Positions 9,870 to 17,923 of a DNA stretch of 17,923 bases are shown here, piece by piece. The notes under the pieces are model-generated. The model was not told the origin of the DNA. It did no database searches and saw only the letters and a list, made by a program, of their open reading frames with translations. Position 1 is the first letter of the stretch, and the number at the start of each line of letters is the position of its first letter. The stretch is from CAYLZO01 sp964387775 (GTDB lineage Bacteria; Chloroflexota; Anaerolineae; JAAYZQ01). Made by a program: the position numbers and the translations under genes. The DNA lies in assembly GCA_964387775.1 (NCBI GenBank), contig CAYLZO010000096.1, positions 1 to 17,923 on the forward strand, read 5' to 3'.

Positions 9870-10569
9870 GACCTGCTCCTGTCTCATCCCGTTCCACAAC
9901 GAGCGGGACAGGATCCTCTCTGTGCTGACCGTTGCCCACCAGGTGGGCGGGCTGCGGCCCATCATCTGCATAGACGATGGGTCGGACGACGGCGGCGCAT
10001 CGTTGGTAAGGCGCCATTTCCCCGGCGTCGAGATCGTGCGGCTGGACCGGAGCCAGGGCAAGACGGCGTCGATCCGGGCCGGAATGCGCTTGGTACGCAC
10101 CGAATACGTCTGCCTGCTCGACGCCGACCTGCGCTCCCTCGTCGCCGACGAGATCGAGGCGGCGCTGCAAGCCATCATGACCGATCCTGACATAGATATG
10201 GTCATCCTCCGCCGCGTCAATGCCGCCTTGACCAGCAGGATTATCCGGGGGGATGTCCTCTTTTCCGGCGAGCGCATCCTGCGCGCCCGTGATTTGGTCC
10301 GGGTACTGGAACGGGGCCTGGAGGGTTATCAACTAGAGATCGCCATCAACCAATATATAATGGAGCATGACAAGCGCGTCTACTGGATGCCGTCGTCGGC
10401 CCGGAATACGTTCAAAGTCGAAAAGCGCGGCTGGCTCGCTGGCCTGGAGCGAGAGGCATTCATGATTAAAAATATGCTCGCTTTTGCCGGGCTAGGTACG
10501 TATCTGAAGCAACTGTGGAATTTTGCTCGTGAGCGGGTGCCGAAACGATCGGCATTCCTTCTCTTGTGA
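9859..10569 (+). CDS. Glycosyltransferase family 2 protein, short soluble form
   Basis: 236 residues of GT-A fold. SCLIPFHNERDRI opens the domain, IDDGSDDG (38-45) is the nucleotide-sugar-binding motif, and LLDADLRSL (87-94) carries the metal-binding DxD-type triad. QGKTASIRAGM sits between them as in the family. There are no transmembrane helices, unlike polymer-exporting GT2 enzymes, so it is probably cytosolic or peripheral. ATG at 9859 overlaps the 3' end of the cytidylyltransferase gene by 11 bp, which suggests translational coupling. Its acceptor is presumably the glycan made by this operon. Confidence 0.8.
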   Translation: MSAETCSCLIPFHNERDRILSVLTVAHQVGGLRPIICIDDGSDDGGASLVRRHFPGVEIVRLDRSQGKTASIRAGMRLVRTEYVCLLDADLRSLVADEIEAALQAIMTDPDIDMVILRRVNAALTSRIIRGDVLFSGERILRARDLVRVLERGLEGYQLEIAINQYIMEHDKRVYWMPSSARNTFKVEKRGWLAGLEREAFMIKNMLAFAGLGTYLKQLWNFARERVPKRSAFLLL

Positions 10570-10586
10570 CGCTCTGGAGGTCAAAG

Positions 10587-11528
10587 GTGACGGGACGAGA
10601 AACAGAGATCTGTGTCGAGCAGTGGGCGGCCCGAGACGCTGGCTGGGAGCCCGCTCCGCACGACATAGAAGCAATGTTTGGAACCGATTCGTGGCAGGAC
10701 GTACTGGCTCCGCTGCATGCCATGTCCCTCCGCGTGCGGGAGCGCATCCTCCGACTGGCCGTCGGTGGCGGCTGTTTCGTCGGCTCGGCCCTGTCGTGCG
10801 CCGACCTGCTGGTCTACCTCTATGCTCGCTTTTTGAACATCGCTCCGGAAAGGCTGCCCGTCCAAGAGTCGGAGGATCCGGCGCGCGACTACTTTTTCCT
10901 CTCCAAAGGGCACGCTGTGCCGGCCCTGTACGCCACGCTCGTCGAAGCCGGCCTGCTGGATGCCGGACGTCTGGAGAACCACCTCCAGGTGCACGACTCT
11001 GTGTACTGGCATCCTAACCGGGATGTCCCCGGCGTCGAGTTCCACGCCGGGTCGTTGGGCCACCTGCTGCCGATCGCCGTAGGCGTGGCCCTGGATTGCA
11101 AGATGCGCCGCGGTAGCAACCGCGTTGTCGTCCTGATGGGCGATGGCGAGTTGAACGAAGGCTCCAACTGGGAAGCCTGCCTCGTGGCGGCCGCCCACCG
11201 CCTGGACAATCTGATTATCGTCGTGGACCGCAACCACTTCCAGGCCAACGTGCGCACCGAAGCCCTCATTCCTCTGGAGCCCCTGGACCTCAAGTTCGAG
11301 GCGTTCCGCTGCCGGACGGTGCGGATCAATGGCCACAGTTTCGAGGAAATCGACCGGGCCTTTGCCGGCTTGCCCCTGGCACACGGCCGGCCCAGCGTCG
11401 TCATCGCCGACACCGTTCGCGGCCGGGGTGTGCCCAGCCTGGAAGAGCGCTCGGATCGTTGGTTTGTCAAGCTCGATGCGGCGGAGGTCGAGACCCTGGT
11501 GTGGGAGCTGCAAGGAGGCAAAGAATGA
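10587..11528 (+). CDS. Transketolase, N-terminal (ThDP pyrimidine-partner/PP) subunit
   Basis: About 313 residues forming the N-terminal half of a split transketolase. The PP-type ThDP motif is MGDGELNEGSNWEA (GDG at 185-187) with the paired Asn near 216 (VVDRN). FFLSKGHAVPALYA and EFHAGSLGHLLPIAVG are family hallmarks. The frame is open to a GTG at 10566, but GTG at 10587 has GGAGG at a 6-base spacing and is preferred. It reads ...CVEQWAA..., an N-terminal extension of ~40 residues before the conserved MSLRVRERIL. It moves two-carbon ketol units together with the next gene product. Placing a split transketolase inside a sugar cluster suggests a dedicated pathway step rather than housekeeping pentose metabolism. 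Confidence 0.9.
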   Translation: MTGRETEICVEQWAARDAGWEPAPHDIEAMFGTDSWQDVLAPLHAMSLRVRERILRLAVGGGCFVGSALSCADLLVYLYARFLNIAPERLPVQESEDPARDYFFLSKGHAVPALYATLVEAGLLDAGRLENHLQVHDSVYWHPNRDVPGVEFHAGSLGHLLPIAVGVALDCKMRRGSNRVVVLMGDGELNEGSNWEACLVAAAHRLDNLIIVVDRNHFQANVRTEALIPLEPLDLKFEAFRCRTVRINGHSFEEIDRAFAGLPLAHGRPSVVIADTVRGRGVPSLEERSDRWFVKLDAAEVETLVWELQGGKE

Positions 11529-12439
11529 GCTACGAAGAGGCGCTGGCCGAGATTGTCCTGGCCGATGAGCGGTACGTGGTCATGACCGCCGAGAATCGGG
11601 CCGCCATCCGGGGCCTGCCGTCGGTGCTGGGCGAGCGTTTCGTCGACGTGGGCATCGCCGAGCAGGCGCTGATCGGCGCGGCGGCGGGGCTGGCCCTGCG
11701 CGGCCGGACGCCCATCGTGCACGCCCTGGCCACCTTTTTGACCATGCGCGCTTTCGAGTTCATCCGCACCGACGTGGGCCTCGGACACCTGCCCGTCAAG
11801 CTGGTGGGGGGCGTGCCCGGTTTCCTCTCCGAGGCCAACGGCCCCACCCACCAGGCCCTGGAGGACGTGGCGCTGATGCGCGGCATCCCCAACATGCAGG
11901 TCTTTTGCCCTGCCGACGAGCAAGACCTGGTGCTCGGCCTGCCGGCCGTGTTGTCCAGCCCTCATCCCACCTACATTCGCCACAACCTGCTTTCGGCCAT
12001 AGTCGAACACAGCCGCGAATTTAAAATCGGCAGGGCCGAGGTCATCTCTGATGGGGACGACGTAGCCATCCTGGTGTGCGGCCTGCTCTTCCGGCAGGCC
12101 TATCAGGCGCGCAACCTGTTGCAGATGGCGGGCCTGTCGGTACGCCTGTCGAATCTGCGCACCGTCAAGCCCCTGGATGAGGATGAGATCCTGTGTGCGG
12201 CCCAAAAGTGCCGGCTGCTGGTCACCGTGGAGGACCATTTCCAGGCCGGCGGTTTGTATTCCGCCGTGGGCGAGAAACTGCTCCGGCACCGGGTAACGAC
12301 GCCGGTGCTGCCCCTGGCCCTCGACGGCCGCTGGTTCCGACCTGCCCTGTTGAACGATGTGTTGGAGCACGAAGGCTTTACTGGGCCTCAAATCGCCGTC
12401 AAGATCCTCAACACGATGCGTGAGAACGTACAGACGTGA
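11525..12439 (+). CDS. Transketolase, C-terminal (Pyr) subunit
   Basis: 304 residues completing the split transketolase. FVDVGIAEQALIGAAAGLAL contains the catalytic Glu46 that activates ThDP. PIVHALATFLTMRAFEFIRTDV, the GFLSEANGPTHQALEDVALMR segment and the trailing C-terminal domain (VAILVCGLLFRQAYQA, VTVEDHFQAGGLYSAV) follow the family order. The start overlaps the previous stop as ATGA and has AAGGAGG six bases upstream. The frame is open further to 11459 but without support. The two subunits should form an alpha2beta2 enzyme; the acceptor and donor sugars are unknown. Confidence 0.9.
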   Translation: MSYEEALAEIVLADERYVVMTAENRAAIRGLPSVLGERFVDVGIAEQALIGAAAGLALRGRTPIVHALATFLTMRAFEFIRTDVGLGHLPVKLVGGVPGFLSEANGPTHQALEDVALMRGIPNMQVFCPADEQDLVLGLPAVLSSPHPTYIRHNLLSAIVEHSREFKIGRAEVISDGDDVAILVCGLLFRQAYQARNLLQMAGLSVRLSNLRTVKPLDEDEILCAAQKCRLLVTVEDHFQAGGLYSAVGEKLLRHRVTTPVLPLALDGRWFRPALLNDVLEHEGFTGPQIAVKILNTMRENVQT

Positions 12440-12442
12440 AGC

Positions 12443-12489
12443 GTGAGAGCGCGATTCTACGCAATACGATATACGGAGTACGCCCTCAC
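12443..12489 (+). repeat. Imperfect stem-loop with ATACG repeats between the transketolase and aminotransferase genes
   Basis: This is the only gap of more than 30 bp inside the operon (12440-12524). GTGAGaGCG (12443-12451) can pair with CGCcCTCAC (12481-12489) with one mismatch. The 29-base loop contains short ACGCAATACG / ATATACGG / AGTACG units. It could be a relic of an intergenic repeat, an RNA-processing hairpin or a weak attenuator. No T-tract follows, so a terminator is unlikely. Confidence 0.3.
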
Positions 12490-12524
12490 CTCGGGCGCGC
12501 AATGAGTAGAAGGAGGGACACAGA

Positions 12525-13835
<1,311 letters not shown>

Positions 13836-13859
13836 GGCCACCGGCCAGCTCGACCACGG

Positions 13860-14672
13860 ATGCGAACAATGAATGAATTCTCACTCGGAGGCAAAGTGGC
13901 TGTCGTCACCGGTGCGCTGGGGCTGTTAGGCCGGCAGCATTGCCAGGCCCTGGCCGAGGCGGGAGCCAACGTCGTGGCTGCCGACCTGGACGGGGAGGCA
14001 TGCTGGGTCCTGGCCGAGAACCTGCCCGGGCAGGCCGTCGGCGCGGCCCTGGACGTGACAAAGCCTGATTCTGTCCGGGCGGCGCTGGATCTGGCCCTGC
14101 TCGAGTTTGGCTGTGTCCATGTTCTGGTCAACAACGCGGCTATCAACGACATGTTCGAGACGCCGGCCCTGGCCGTCGAGAAGTCCCGCTTTGAAGCCTA
14201 TCCACTGGTCATGTGGCAGAGGATGCTCGACGTCAACGTCACCGGTGTCTTTGTCTGTTCCCAGATCATTGGGGCAAGGATGGCCGAACAGGGAAGTGGG
14301 AGCATCATCAACGTTGCCTCGACCTATGGGTTGGTCGCACCCGACCAATCGCTCTATCGCACGCCCGATGGCGGGCAGCCCTTCTGCAAGTCGCCGGCCT
14401 ACCCCACCACCAAGGGCGCGGTGATCGCCTTCACCCGCTACCTGGCCGCCTACTGGGGCAGTTCCGGGGTGCGGGTCAACGCCCTTGTGCCTGGCGGTGT
14501 GCAGAATGGCCAGGATGCCTATTTTGTCGAAAACTATGCGGCTCGCACGCCCCTGGGCCGCATGGCCCAACCCAGCGAGTATCGGGGCGCGCTGGTCTTT
14601 TTGGCCAGCGACGCCTCGGCCTATATGACCGGAGCCAATCTGGTCGTGGACGGAGGCTGGACGGCATGGTAG
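13860..14672 (+). CDS. Short-chain dehydrogenase/reductase (SDR)
   Basis: 270 residues of classical SDR. Cofactor loop TGALGLLG (17-24), LDVT (63-66), NNAA (91-94), catalytic Ser154 in NVAST, and YPTTK (Tyr181, Lys185) are all present; MTGANLVVDGGW closes the domain as in FabG-like enzymes. It oxidises or reduces a hydroxyl/keto group with NAD(P)(H); the substrate is probably a sugar intermediate of this operon. Two ATGs are possible, 13860 and 13869 (MNEFSLGGKV). Neither has a strong ribosome site, and the second better matches family length. The stop overlaps the next gene's start region by 7 bp. Confidence 0.85.
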   Translation: MRTMNEFSLGGKVAVVTGALGLLGRQHCQALAEAGANVVAADLDGEACWVLAENLPGQAVGAALDVTKPDSVRAALDLALLEFGCVHVLVNNAAINDMFETPALAVEKSRFEAYPLVMWQRMLDVNVTGVFVCSQIIGARMAEQGSGSIINVASTYGLVAPDQSLYRTPDGGQPFCKSPAYPTTKGAVIAFTRYLAAYWGSSGVRVNALVPGGVQNGQDAYFVENYAARTPLGRMAQPSEYRGALVFLASDASAYMTGANLVVDGGWTAW

Positions 14673-15259
14673 ATCTTGTCGATAGGGCGCTACACATCCG
14701 GCTTTTGCTGACCGACTGCGATGGCGTGCTGACCGACGGCGGCGTCTACTATTCGGCCCGGGGCGAAGAACTGAAGCGTTTCTCCATCCGCGATGGCATG
14801 GGCGTCGAACGGCTGCGCACCCTCGCTGGCGTAGAGGTAGGCATTGTCACCGGTGAGGCGTTGTCGCCGCCCCTGCAACGCCGGGTGGAAAAGCTGGGCA
14901 TTTCAGAGCTGCACCTGGGCGCCAGAGACAAGGGAACGGTCCTGGACGGGATCCTGGAACGGCGCGGCCTTGCGGCGGAGCAGGTGGCCTACATCGGCGA
15001 TGACACCAATGACCTGCCCGTGATCCGGCGCGCCGGCTTCAGCGCCTGCCCGTGCGACGCCATGCCCATGGTCCGGGAAGTGGTTGACTATGTCTGCCGG
15101 TCTGGCGGTGGCTATGGTGCTTTCCGCGAGTTTGCCGAACTGATTATCGCTGCCAGAGTGCAGGCGGATCAACCTCATGACATGGGGGATGCCGGGCAAA
15201 GCAGTACCACGCCCTATGTTGCGTTCCAAGATGTTGCCATACACTGGCCGTCCCGATGA
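14666..15259 (+). CDS. KdsC-like HAD phosphatase (ulosonate phosphate phosphatase type)
   Basis: 197 residues of the small tetrameric HAD class that dephosphorylates 3-deoxy-ulosonate phosphates such as Kdo-8-P or Kdn/Neu5Ac-9-P. Motifs: LLLTDCDGVLTDGG (nucleophile Asp17, Asp19), VTGE (61-64), RDKG with Lys89, and YIGDDTNDLP (Asp112, Asp113, Asp116). CRSGGGYGAFREF (145-155) is the KdsC C-terminal glycine segment. About 30 further residues beyond it lack a clear match. ATG at 14666 overlaps the SDR stop, with GGAGG nine bases upstream. The gene just before neuB suits a phosphatase that acts on the NeuB product. Confidence 0.85.
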   Translation: MVDLVDRALHIRLLLTDCDGVLTDGGVYYSARGEELKRFSIRDGMGVERLRTLAGVEVGIVTGEALSPPLQRRVEKLGISELHLGARDKGTVLDGILERRGLAAEQVAYIGDDTNDLPVIRRAGFSACPCDAMPMVREVVDYVCRSGGGYGAFREFAELIIAARVQADQPHDMGDAGQSSTTPYVAFQDVAIHWPSR

Positions 15260-15271
15260 GGAGGAGGGAAA

Positions 15272-16342
15272 ATGCCGAACGGAGCTAGGGTCCGCGTTGG
15301 ACGCAGGTACGTAGGTGATGGGGAACCGATCTATGTCATTGCCGAGATCGGCATCAATCATAACGGATCGATGGAAGTGGCCAAGCGCCTAATCGACGGC
15401 GCGATCTTTGCCGGCTGTGACGCCGTCAAGTTCCAGAAGCGCACGCCCGAGCTATGCGTGCCCCAGGATCAGTGGCGCGTCGAGCGGGACACCCCCTGGG
15501 GGCGGATGACCTACATCGAATACCGGCACAAGATAGAATTCGGCGCTGAGCAGTTTGCCGAGATCGACCGTTACTGCCGGGAGCGGGGCATCGTCTGGTT
15601 TGCTTCTTGCTGGGACGAGCCCTCGGTGGACCTGATCGAGCAGTTCGATCCGCCGCTGTACAAGGCCGCCTCGGCCTCGCTGACCGACCACGCTCTCCTG
15701 CTCAAGATGCAGGCCACGGGCAAGCCGCTCATGGTCTCCACCGGAATGTCGACGGCCGAGGAGATCGAGGCGGCGGTACAGGCCGTGGGCAGGGGCAGGC
15801 TGCTCATCGCCCACTCTACATCGGCCTATCCCTGCCCGGTCGAAGAACTGAACCTGCGCATGATCTGGACGCTGAGAGAGCGTTATCCCGGCGTACCCAT
15901 CGGCTACTCGGGCCACGAGGTCGGCCTGGTACCTACCTGGGCCGCCGTAGCGCTCGGCGCCACCTTTGTCGAGCGACACGTCACCCTCGACCGGTCGATG
16001 TGGGGCAGCGACCAGGCCGCCTCGGTCGAGGTTATGGGCCTGCATCGGCTGGTGCGCAACCTGCGCGACATCGAGCAATCGCTGGGGGATGGGGTCAAGC
16101 GGGTCTATGAGAGCGAGCTAGGGGCTCTAAAAAAGCTGCGCCGGGTGTCTGGCGACAGGGCACCGGCCTTTGCCAGAGACCGCATCTCCCAACCTGAGAG
16201 CTACGGTCAAGAAGAACGGCAACGGGCGCAAGCCGCGGTCATAGGCGCACCCGATTGGGCTCCTCCCGAAATCGTCGGAACCAGTCGAGCGCCCAGCAGA
16301 TCCCATCGGCCACAGTGTCCGCCCGTTTGGGATCGGCGTTGA
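15272..16342 (+). CDS. neuB: NeuB-family N-acetylneuraminate (nonulosonate) synthase
   Basis: 356 residues. The TIM-barrel NeuB domain occupies roughly 1-290. VIAEIGINHNGS (22-33) is the hallmark start, followed by DAVKFQKRTPE (50-60), WFASCWDEPSVDLIEQF, YKAASASLTDHALL, VSTGMST, the AHSTSAYPCPVEELNLRMI segment, IGYSGHEVG (PEP/metal region) and VERHVTLDRSMWGSDQAAS. It condenses PEP with a hexosamine or hexose (possibly phosphorylated) to give a nine-carbon ulosonic acid. The C-terminal SAF (antifreeze-like) domain of canonical NeuB is absent. Instead an Arg/Pro-rich tail of about 64 residues runs antisense through the neighbouring gene. GAGGAGGG sits just before ATG at 15272, 12 bp after the phosphatase gene. 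Confidence 0.9.
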   Translation: MPNGARVRVGRRYVGDGEPIYVIAEIGINHNGSMEVAKRLIDGAIFAGCDAVKFQKRTPELCVPQDQWRVERDTPWGRMTYIEYRHKIEFGAEQFAEIDRYCRERGIVWFASCWDEPSVDLIEQFDPPLYKAASASLTDHALLLKMQATGKPLMVSTGMSTAEEIEAAVQAVGRGRLLIAHSTSAYPCPVEELNLRMIWTLRERYPGVPIGYSGHEVGLVPTWAAVALGATFVERHVTLDRSMWGSDQAASVEVMGLHRLVRNLRDIEQSLGDGVKRVYESELGALKKLRRVSGDRAPAFARDRISQPESYGQEERQRAQAAVIGAPDWAPPEIVGTSRAPSRSHRPQCPPVWDRR

Positions 16343-17213
16343 TGAAATCCAACAGCATCTGGTAAGTGGCCCGGCAGGCGGCAGGTTCATCGTGTTCCGG
16401 CATCACCGTCTGCCTGGCCAGGGCTATCACTCCACTGGGTGCCGTGTAGGGCGACACGTCTCGGTACGAGTACGATTGCGATGGGGATCCTGCGTCGAGC
16501 CAGCTTGACATCGAACGCCGATCCGTCGCGTCCAGACTGGCTACTGTCGTCTGTAGCCCCACAAAATCCACCGCCCAGCGATCGCGGCGAACGCCCTCGT
16601 CATCCCGGACCACCACCTCACAGCGAAAATCCATGGCTTCGGCGATCACGTCCCTGGCGACCTCCGTCACCGTGGTCTCCAGTCGTGCCCCACGCGCCAG
16701 CTTGCCCTCCAGGCTGCGCTCCTGGCCGTCCCAGGGGCGGACTTCCAGCCACTCGAGTCCCGCGGTCAAGCCGGCGCCATGTTGTAGCCTATTGTAGCTG
16801 TGCTGTACCAGGTAGGAAAAGGCGCCAAACAGGGTCGCCGCTGCTGGCTGCTCGGCTGCCGGCTGGAGGCCAAAGAGCGGGATCAGGACGCTCTGCTGCT
16901 GACGGCCGTGGAACAGAAAAGCGGTGGCGTGTTTGGCGATCACACCACTGGCCAGCAGTTGAGCCTTTTCCTGGTCGGCGGCTATCTCTGCGACGAAAGC
17001 CTGGGGCTGGCCCCCTGGCTCGAAGGATACCGGTTTGGCCGCCACCAGGGGCTGTCCACACTGTTGACAGAACTCACCCCGATCATCGGTGTATTGCTTG
17101 CAGGCATCGCAGATGACCATGATTGCCTGGCGGCACCCCGGCCAGGGACAACGCAAGGCCAGCGCAGCGATAGGCCGACCACAGTGACGACACGTCAGGC
17201 TGGGACCCTTCAT
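16239..17213 (-). CDS. Double zinc-ribbon protein, function unknown
   Basis: 324 residues. The N-terminus has two zinc ribbons: CRHC...CPWPGC (C-x2-C-x10-C-x4-C) and CDAC...CQQC (C-x2-C-x10-C-x2-C), covering about residues 8-57. The remaining ~260 residues have no family I recognise; they include FLFHGRQQQSVLIPLFGL and a TLFGAFSYLVQHSYNRL segment, then an acidic/aromatic C-terminal part. No signal peptide or obvious membrane span. ATG at 17213 overlaps the surE stop as ATGA, so the two are translationally coupled. The 3' end overlaps neuB by 104 bp on the opposite strand. Double ribbons like these occur in many ribosome- or nucleic-acid-linked and regulatory proteins, but no role is assigned. 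Confidence 0.75.
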   Translation of the reverse strand: MKGPSLTCRHCGRPIAALALRCPWPGCRQAIMVICDACKQYTDDRGEFCQQCGQPLVAAKPVSFEPGGQPQAFVAEIAADQEKAQLLASGVIAKHATAFLFHGRQQQSVLIPLFGLQPAAEQPAAATLFGAFSYLVQHSYNRLQHGAGLTAGLEWLEVRPWDGQERSLEGKLARGARLETTVTEVARDVIAEAMDFRCEVVVRDDEGVRRDRWAVDFVGLQTTVASLDATDRRSMSSWLDAGSPSQSYSYRDVSPYTAPSGVIALARQTVMPEHDEPAACRATYQMLLDFINADPKRADTVADGICWALDWFRRFREEPNRVRL

Positions 17214-17923
17214 GCTGAAGCTGCTCTCGGCGATACCGAGCTTGTCACTTCCAATGACTGGACACGACCCTCCACGGCCCTCGCCGGCCGGGCCAGGGAA
17301 GAGAGCCAGGTATCGATCGCCCTCTCACACAAGGAAGACTGGCCCCGCAGGCAGGCATCCAGCTCGCCAAAGTCTACGCGCGACGTCAGGTCCAATGATA
17401 GGGGCGTGACCGATACGACGCGATCTACCAGGACGGCCCACACGTCCGAGTCGAATTCGGCCTGCCGGCCATCGCCCAGCAGCCGGTAGCCGGGCCGTCC
17501 CTGGCCGTTGGCCCGGTCCGGGCGCAGGGGCTCAAAGTAGCGGCGGCGGGAGAGGCTGGCCAGCCACCAGGGCGTGTCGGGCGTGGCATCGCTGGGCACG
17601 TTGACGTTCAAGGCGTGCACGTCGTAGGGCATCCCGTTGGTGAGGAGATAGTCGGCAAAGAGGTTGGTAAAGGCCGCAGCCGCATCGAACCGCGCATTCT
17701 CGTCGCCCGTCAGGTGATAGGCGGGGTCCATCTCCAGCGAGACGGCCATGGCTGGGATGCCAAAGGCGCCGCCTTCCAGCGCCGCCCCCACCGTCCCCGA
17801 AACCGTGACCTCGGTGCCCAGGTTGGCCCCAAAGTTGATGCCCGAGACCACCAGCGACGGGCGCCTGGGGGCCAGCTCGACGACGCCGTGGATCACCGCC
17901 AGGGCCGGTGTGGCGTCGACGGC
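17210..17923 (-). CDS. surE: 5'/3'-nucleotidase SurE, N-terminus off the right edge
   Basis: 237 residues visible. The frame continues past the window edge (reading ...VDATPALAVIHGVVELAP...). LVVSGINFGANLGTEVTVSGTVGAALEGGAFGIPAMAVSLE, read in parts, is the conserved SurE core with the SGxN and SGTVGAA loops that bind metal and phosphate. The N-terminal NDDG metal motif must lie outside the window. Family role: hydrolysis of nucleoside 5'/3'-monophosphates, and short polyphosphate in some members. The stop at 17212-17210 is overlapped by the start of the zinc-ribbon gene. A phosphatase-like neighbour fits the phosphate theme, but it is on the other strand and outside the Pho-type promoter. Confidence 0.92.
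   Translation of the reverse strand, partial: AVDATPALAVIHGVVELAPRRPSLVVSGINFGANLGTEVTVSGTVGAALEGGAFGIPAMAVSLEMDPAYHLTGDENARFDAAAAFTNLFADYLLTNGMPYDVHALNVNVPSDATPDTPWWLASLSRRRYFEPLRPDRANGQGRPGYRLLGDGRQAEFDSDVWAVLVDRVVSVTPLSLDLTSRVDFGELDACLRGQSSLCERAIDTWLSSLARPARAVEGRVQSLEVTSSVSPRAASA

Noticed and set aside
14213..14665. Upstream extension of the KdsC-like gene
   Set aside because: It overlaps the SDR gene in another frame; the HAD homology starts at 14666.

Overview
The window is GC-rich and codes densely on both strands. No rRNA, tRNA, CRISPR array or insertion sequence was seen. Protein flavour and gene content (NadA/NadB type, ECF ATPases, Pho-type direct-repeat operators, strong AAGGAGG-type ribosome sites, mostly no LPS-specific genes) suggest a Chloroflexota/Anaerolineae-like bacterium, possibly a metagenome-assembled contig. 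That taxonomic guess is an inference from sequence flavour, not a search.

Layout. (1) Positions 1-4075, minus strand: an NAD biosynthesis block. nadB (3' end off the left edge) lies downstream of one uninterrupted reading frame joining an ECF-transporter ATPase (EcfA1), the first residues of a second ATPase (EcfA2), an N-terminally truncated NadC, and a complete NadA. A TATAAT promoter lies just upstream. (2) 4146-5530, minus: a radical SAM protein with a perfect ribosome site, followed by a hairpin terminator. (3) 5531-5800: a divergent control region with two back-to-back arrays of five TTAAC half-sites. Every half-site lies on one 11-bp register and one register step is skipped at the centre; each array is followed 10 bp later by a -10-like element. 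This matches the architecture of operators for PhoB/PhoP-type response regulators. (4) 5801-16342, plus: eleven tightly spaced or overlapping genes. They are a metallophosphoesterase, a YghO-like acyltransferase-fold protein, a GT-B/CDP-glycerol-transferase-like protein, an SpsF-type cytidylyltransferase, a GT2 glycosyltransferase, a two-subunit transketolase, a class III aminotransferase, an SDR dehydrogenase, a KdsC-like HAD phosphatase and a NeuB-family synthase. (5) 16239-17923, minus: surE (5' end off the right edge), translationally coupled to a double zinc-ribbon protein of unknown function whose 3' end overlaps neuB tail to tail.

How the genes may work together. The plus-strand operon holds the cytosolic core of a nonulosonic (sialic-acid-like) sugar pathway: a PEP-dependent synthase, a phosphatase and a cytidylyltransferase, plus sugar-tailoring enzymes and two glycosyltransferases. 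Its Pho-type operator suggests the glycan is made when phosphate is scarce. This would parallel PhoP-controlled teichuronic acid in Bacillus, which replaces phosphate-containing wall polymers. The divergent radical SAM gene would belong to the same regulon. The regulatory array is read directly from sequence; the phosphate link and the product are hypotheses.

The other striking feature is the chimeric EcfA-NadC-NadA frame. It is either a real deletion fusion that removed most of ecfA2 and the NadC N-terminal domain, or an assembly misjoin. Sequence alone cannot decide which.
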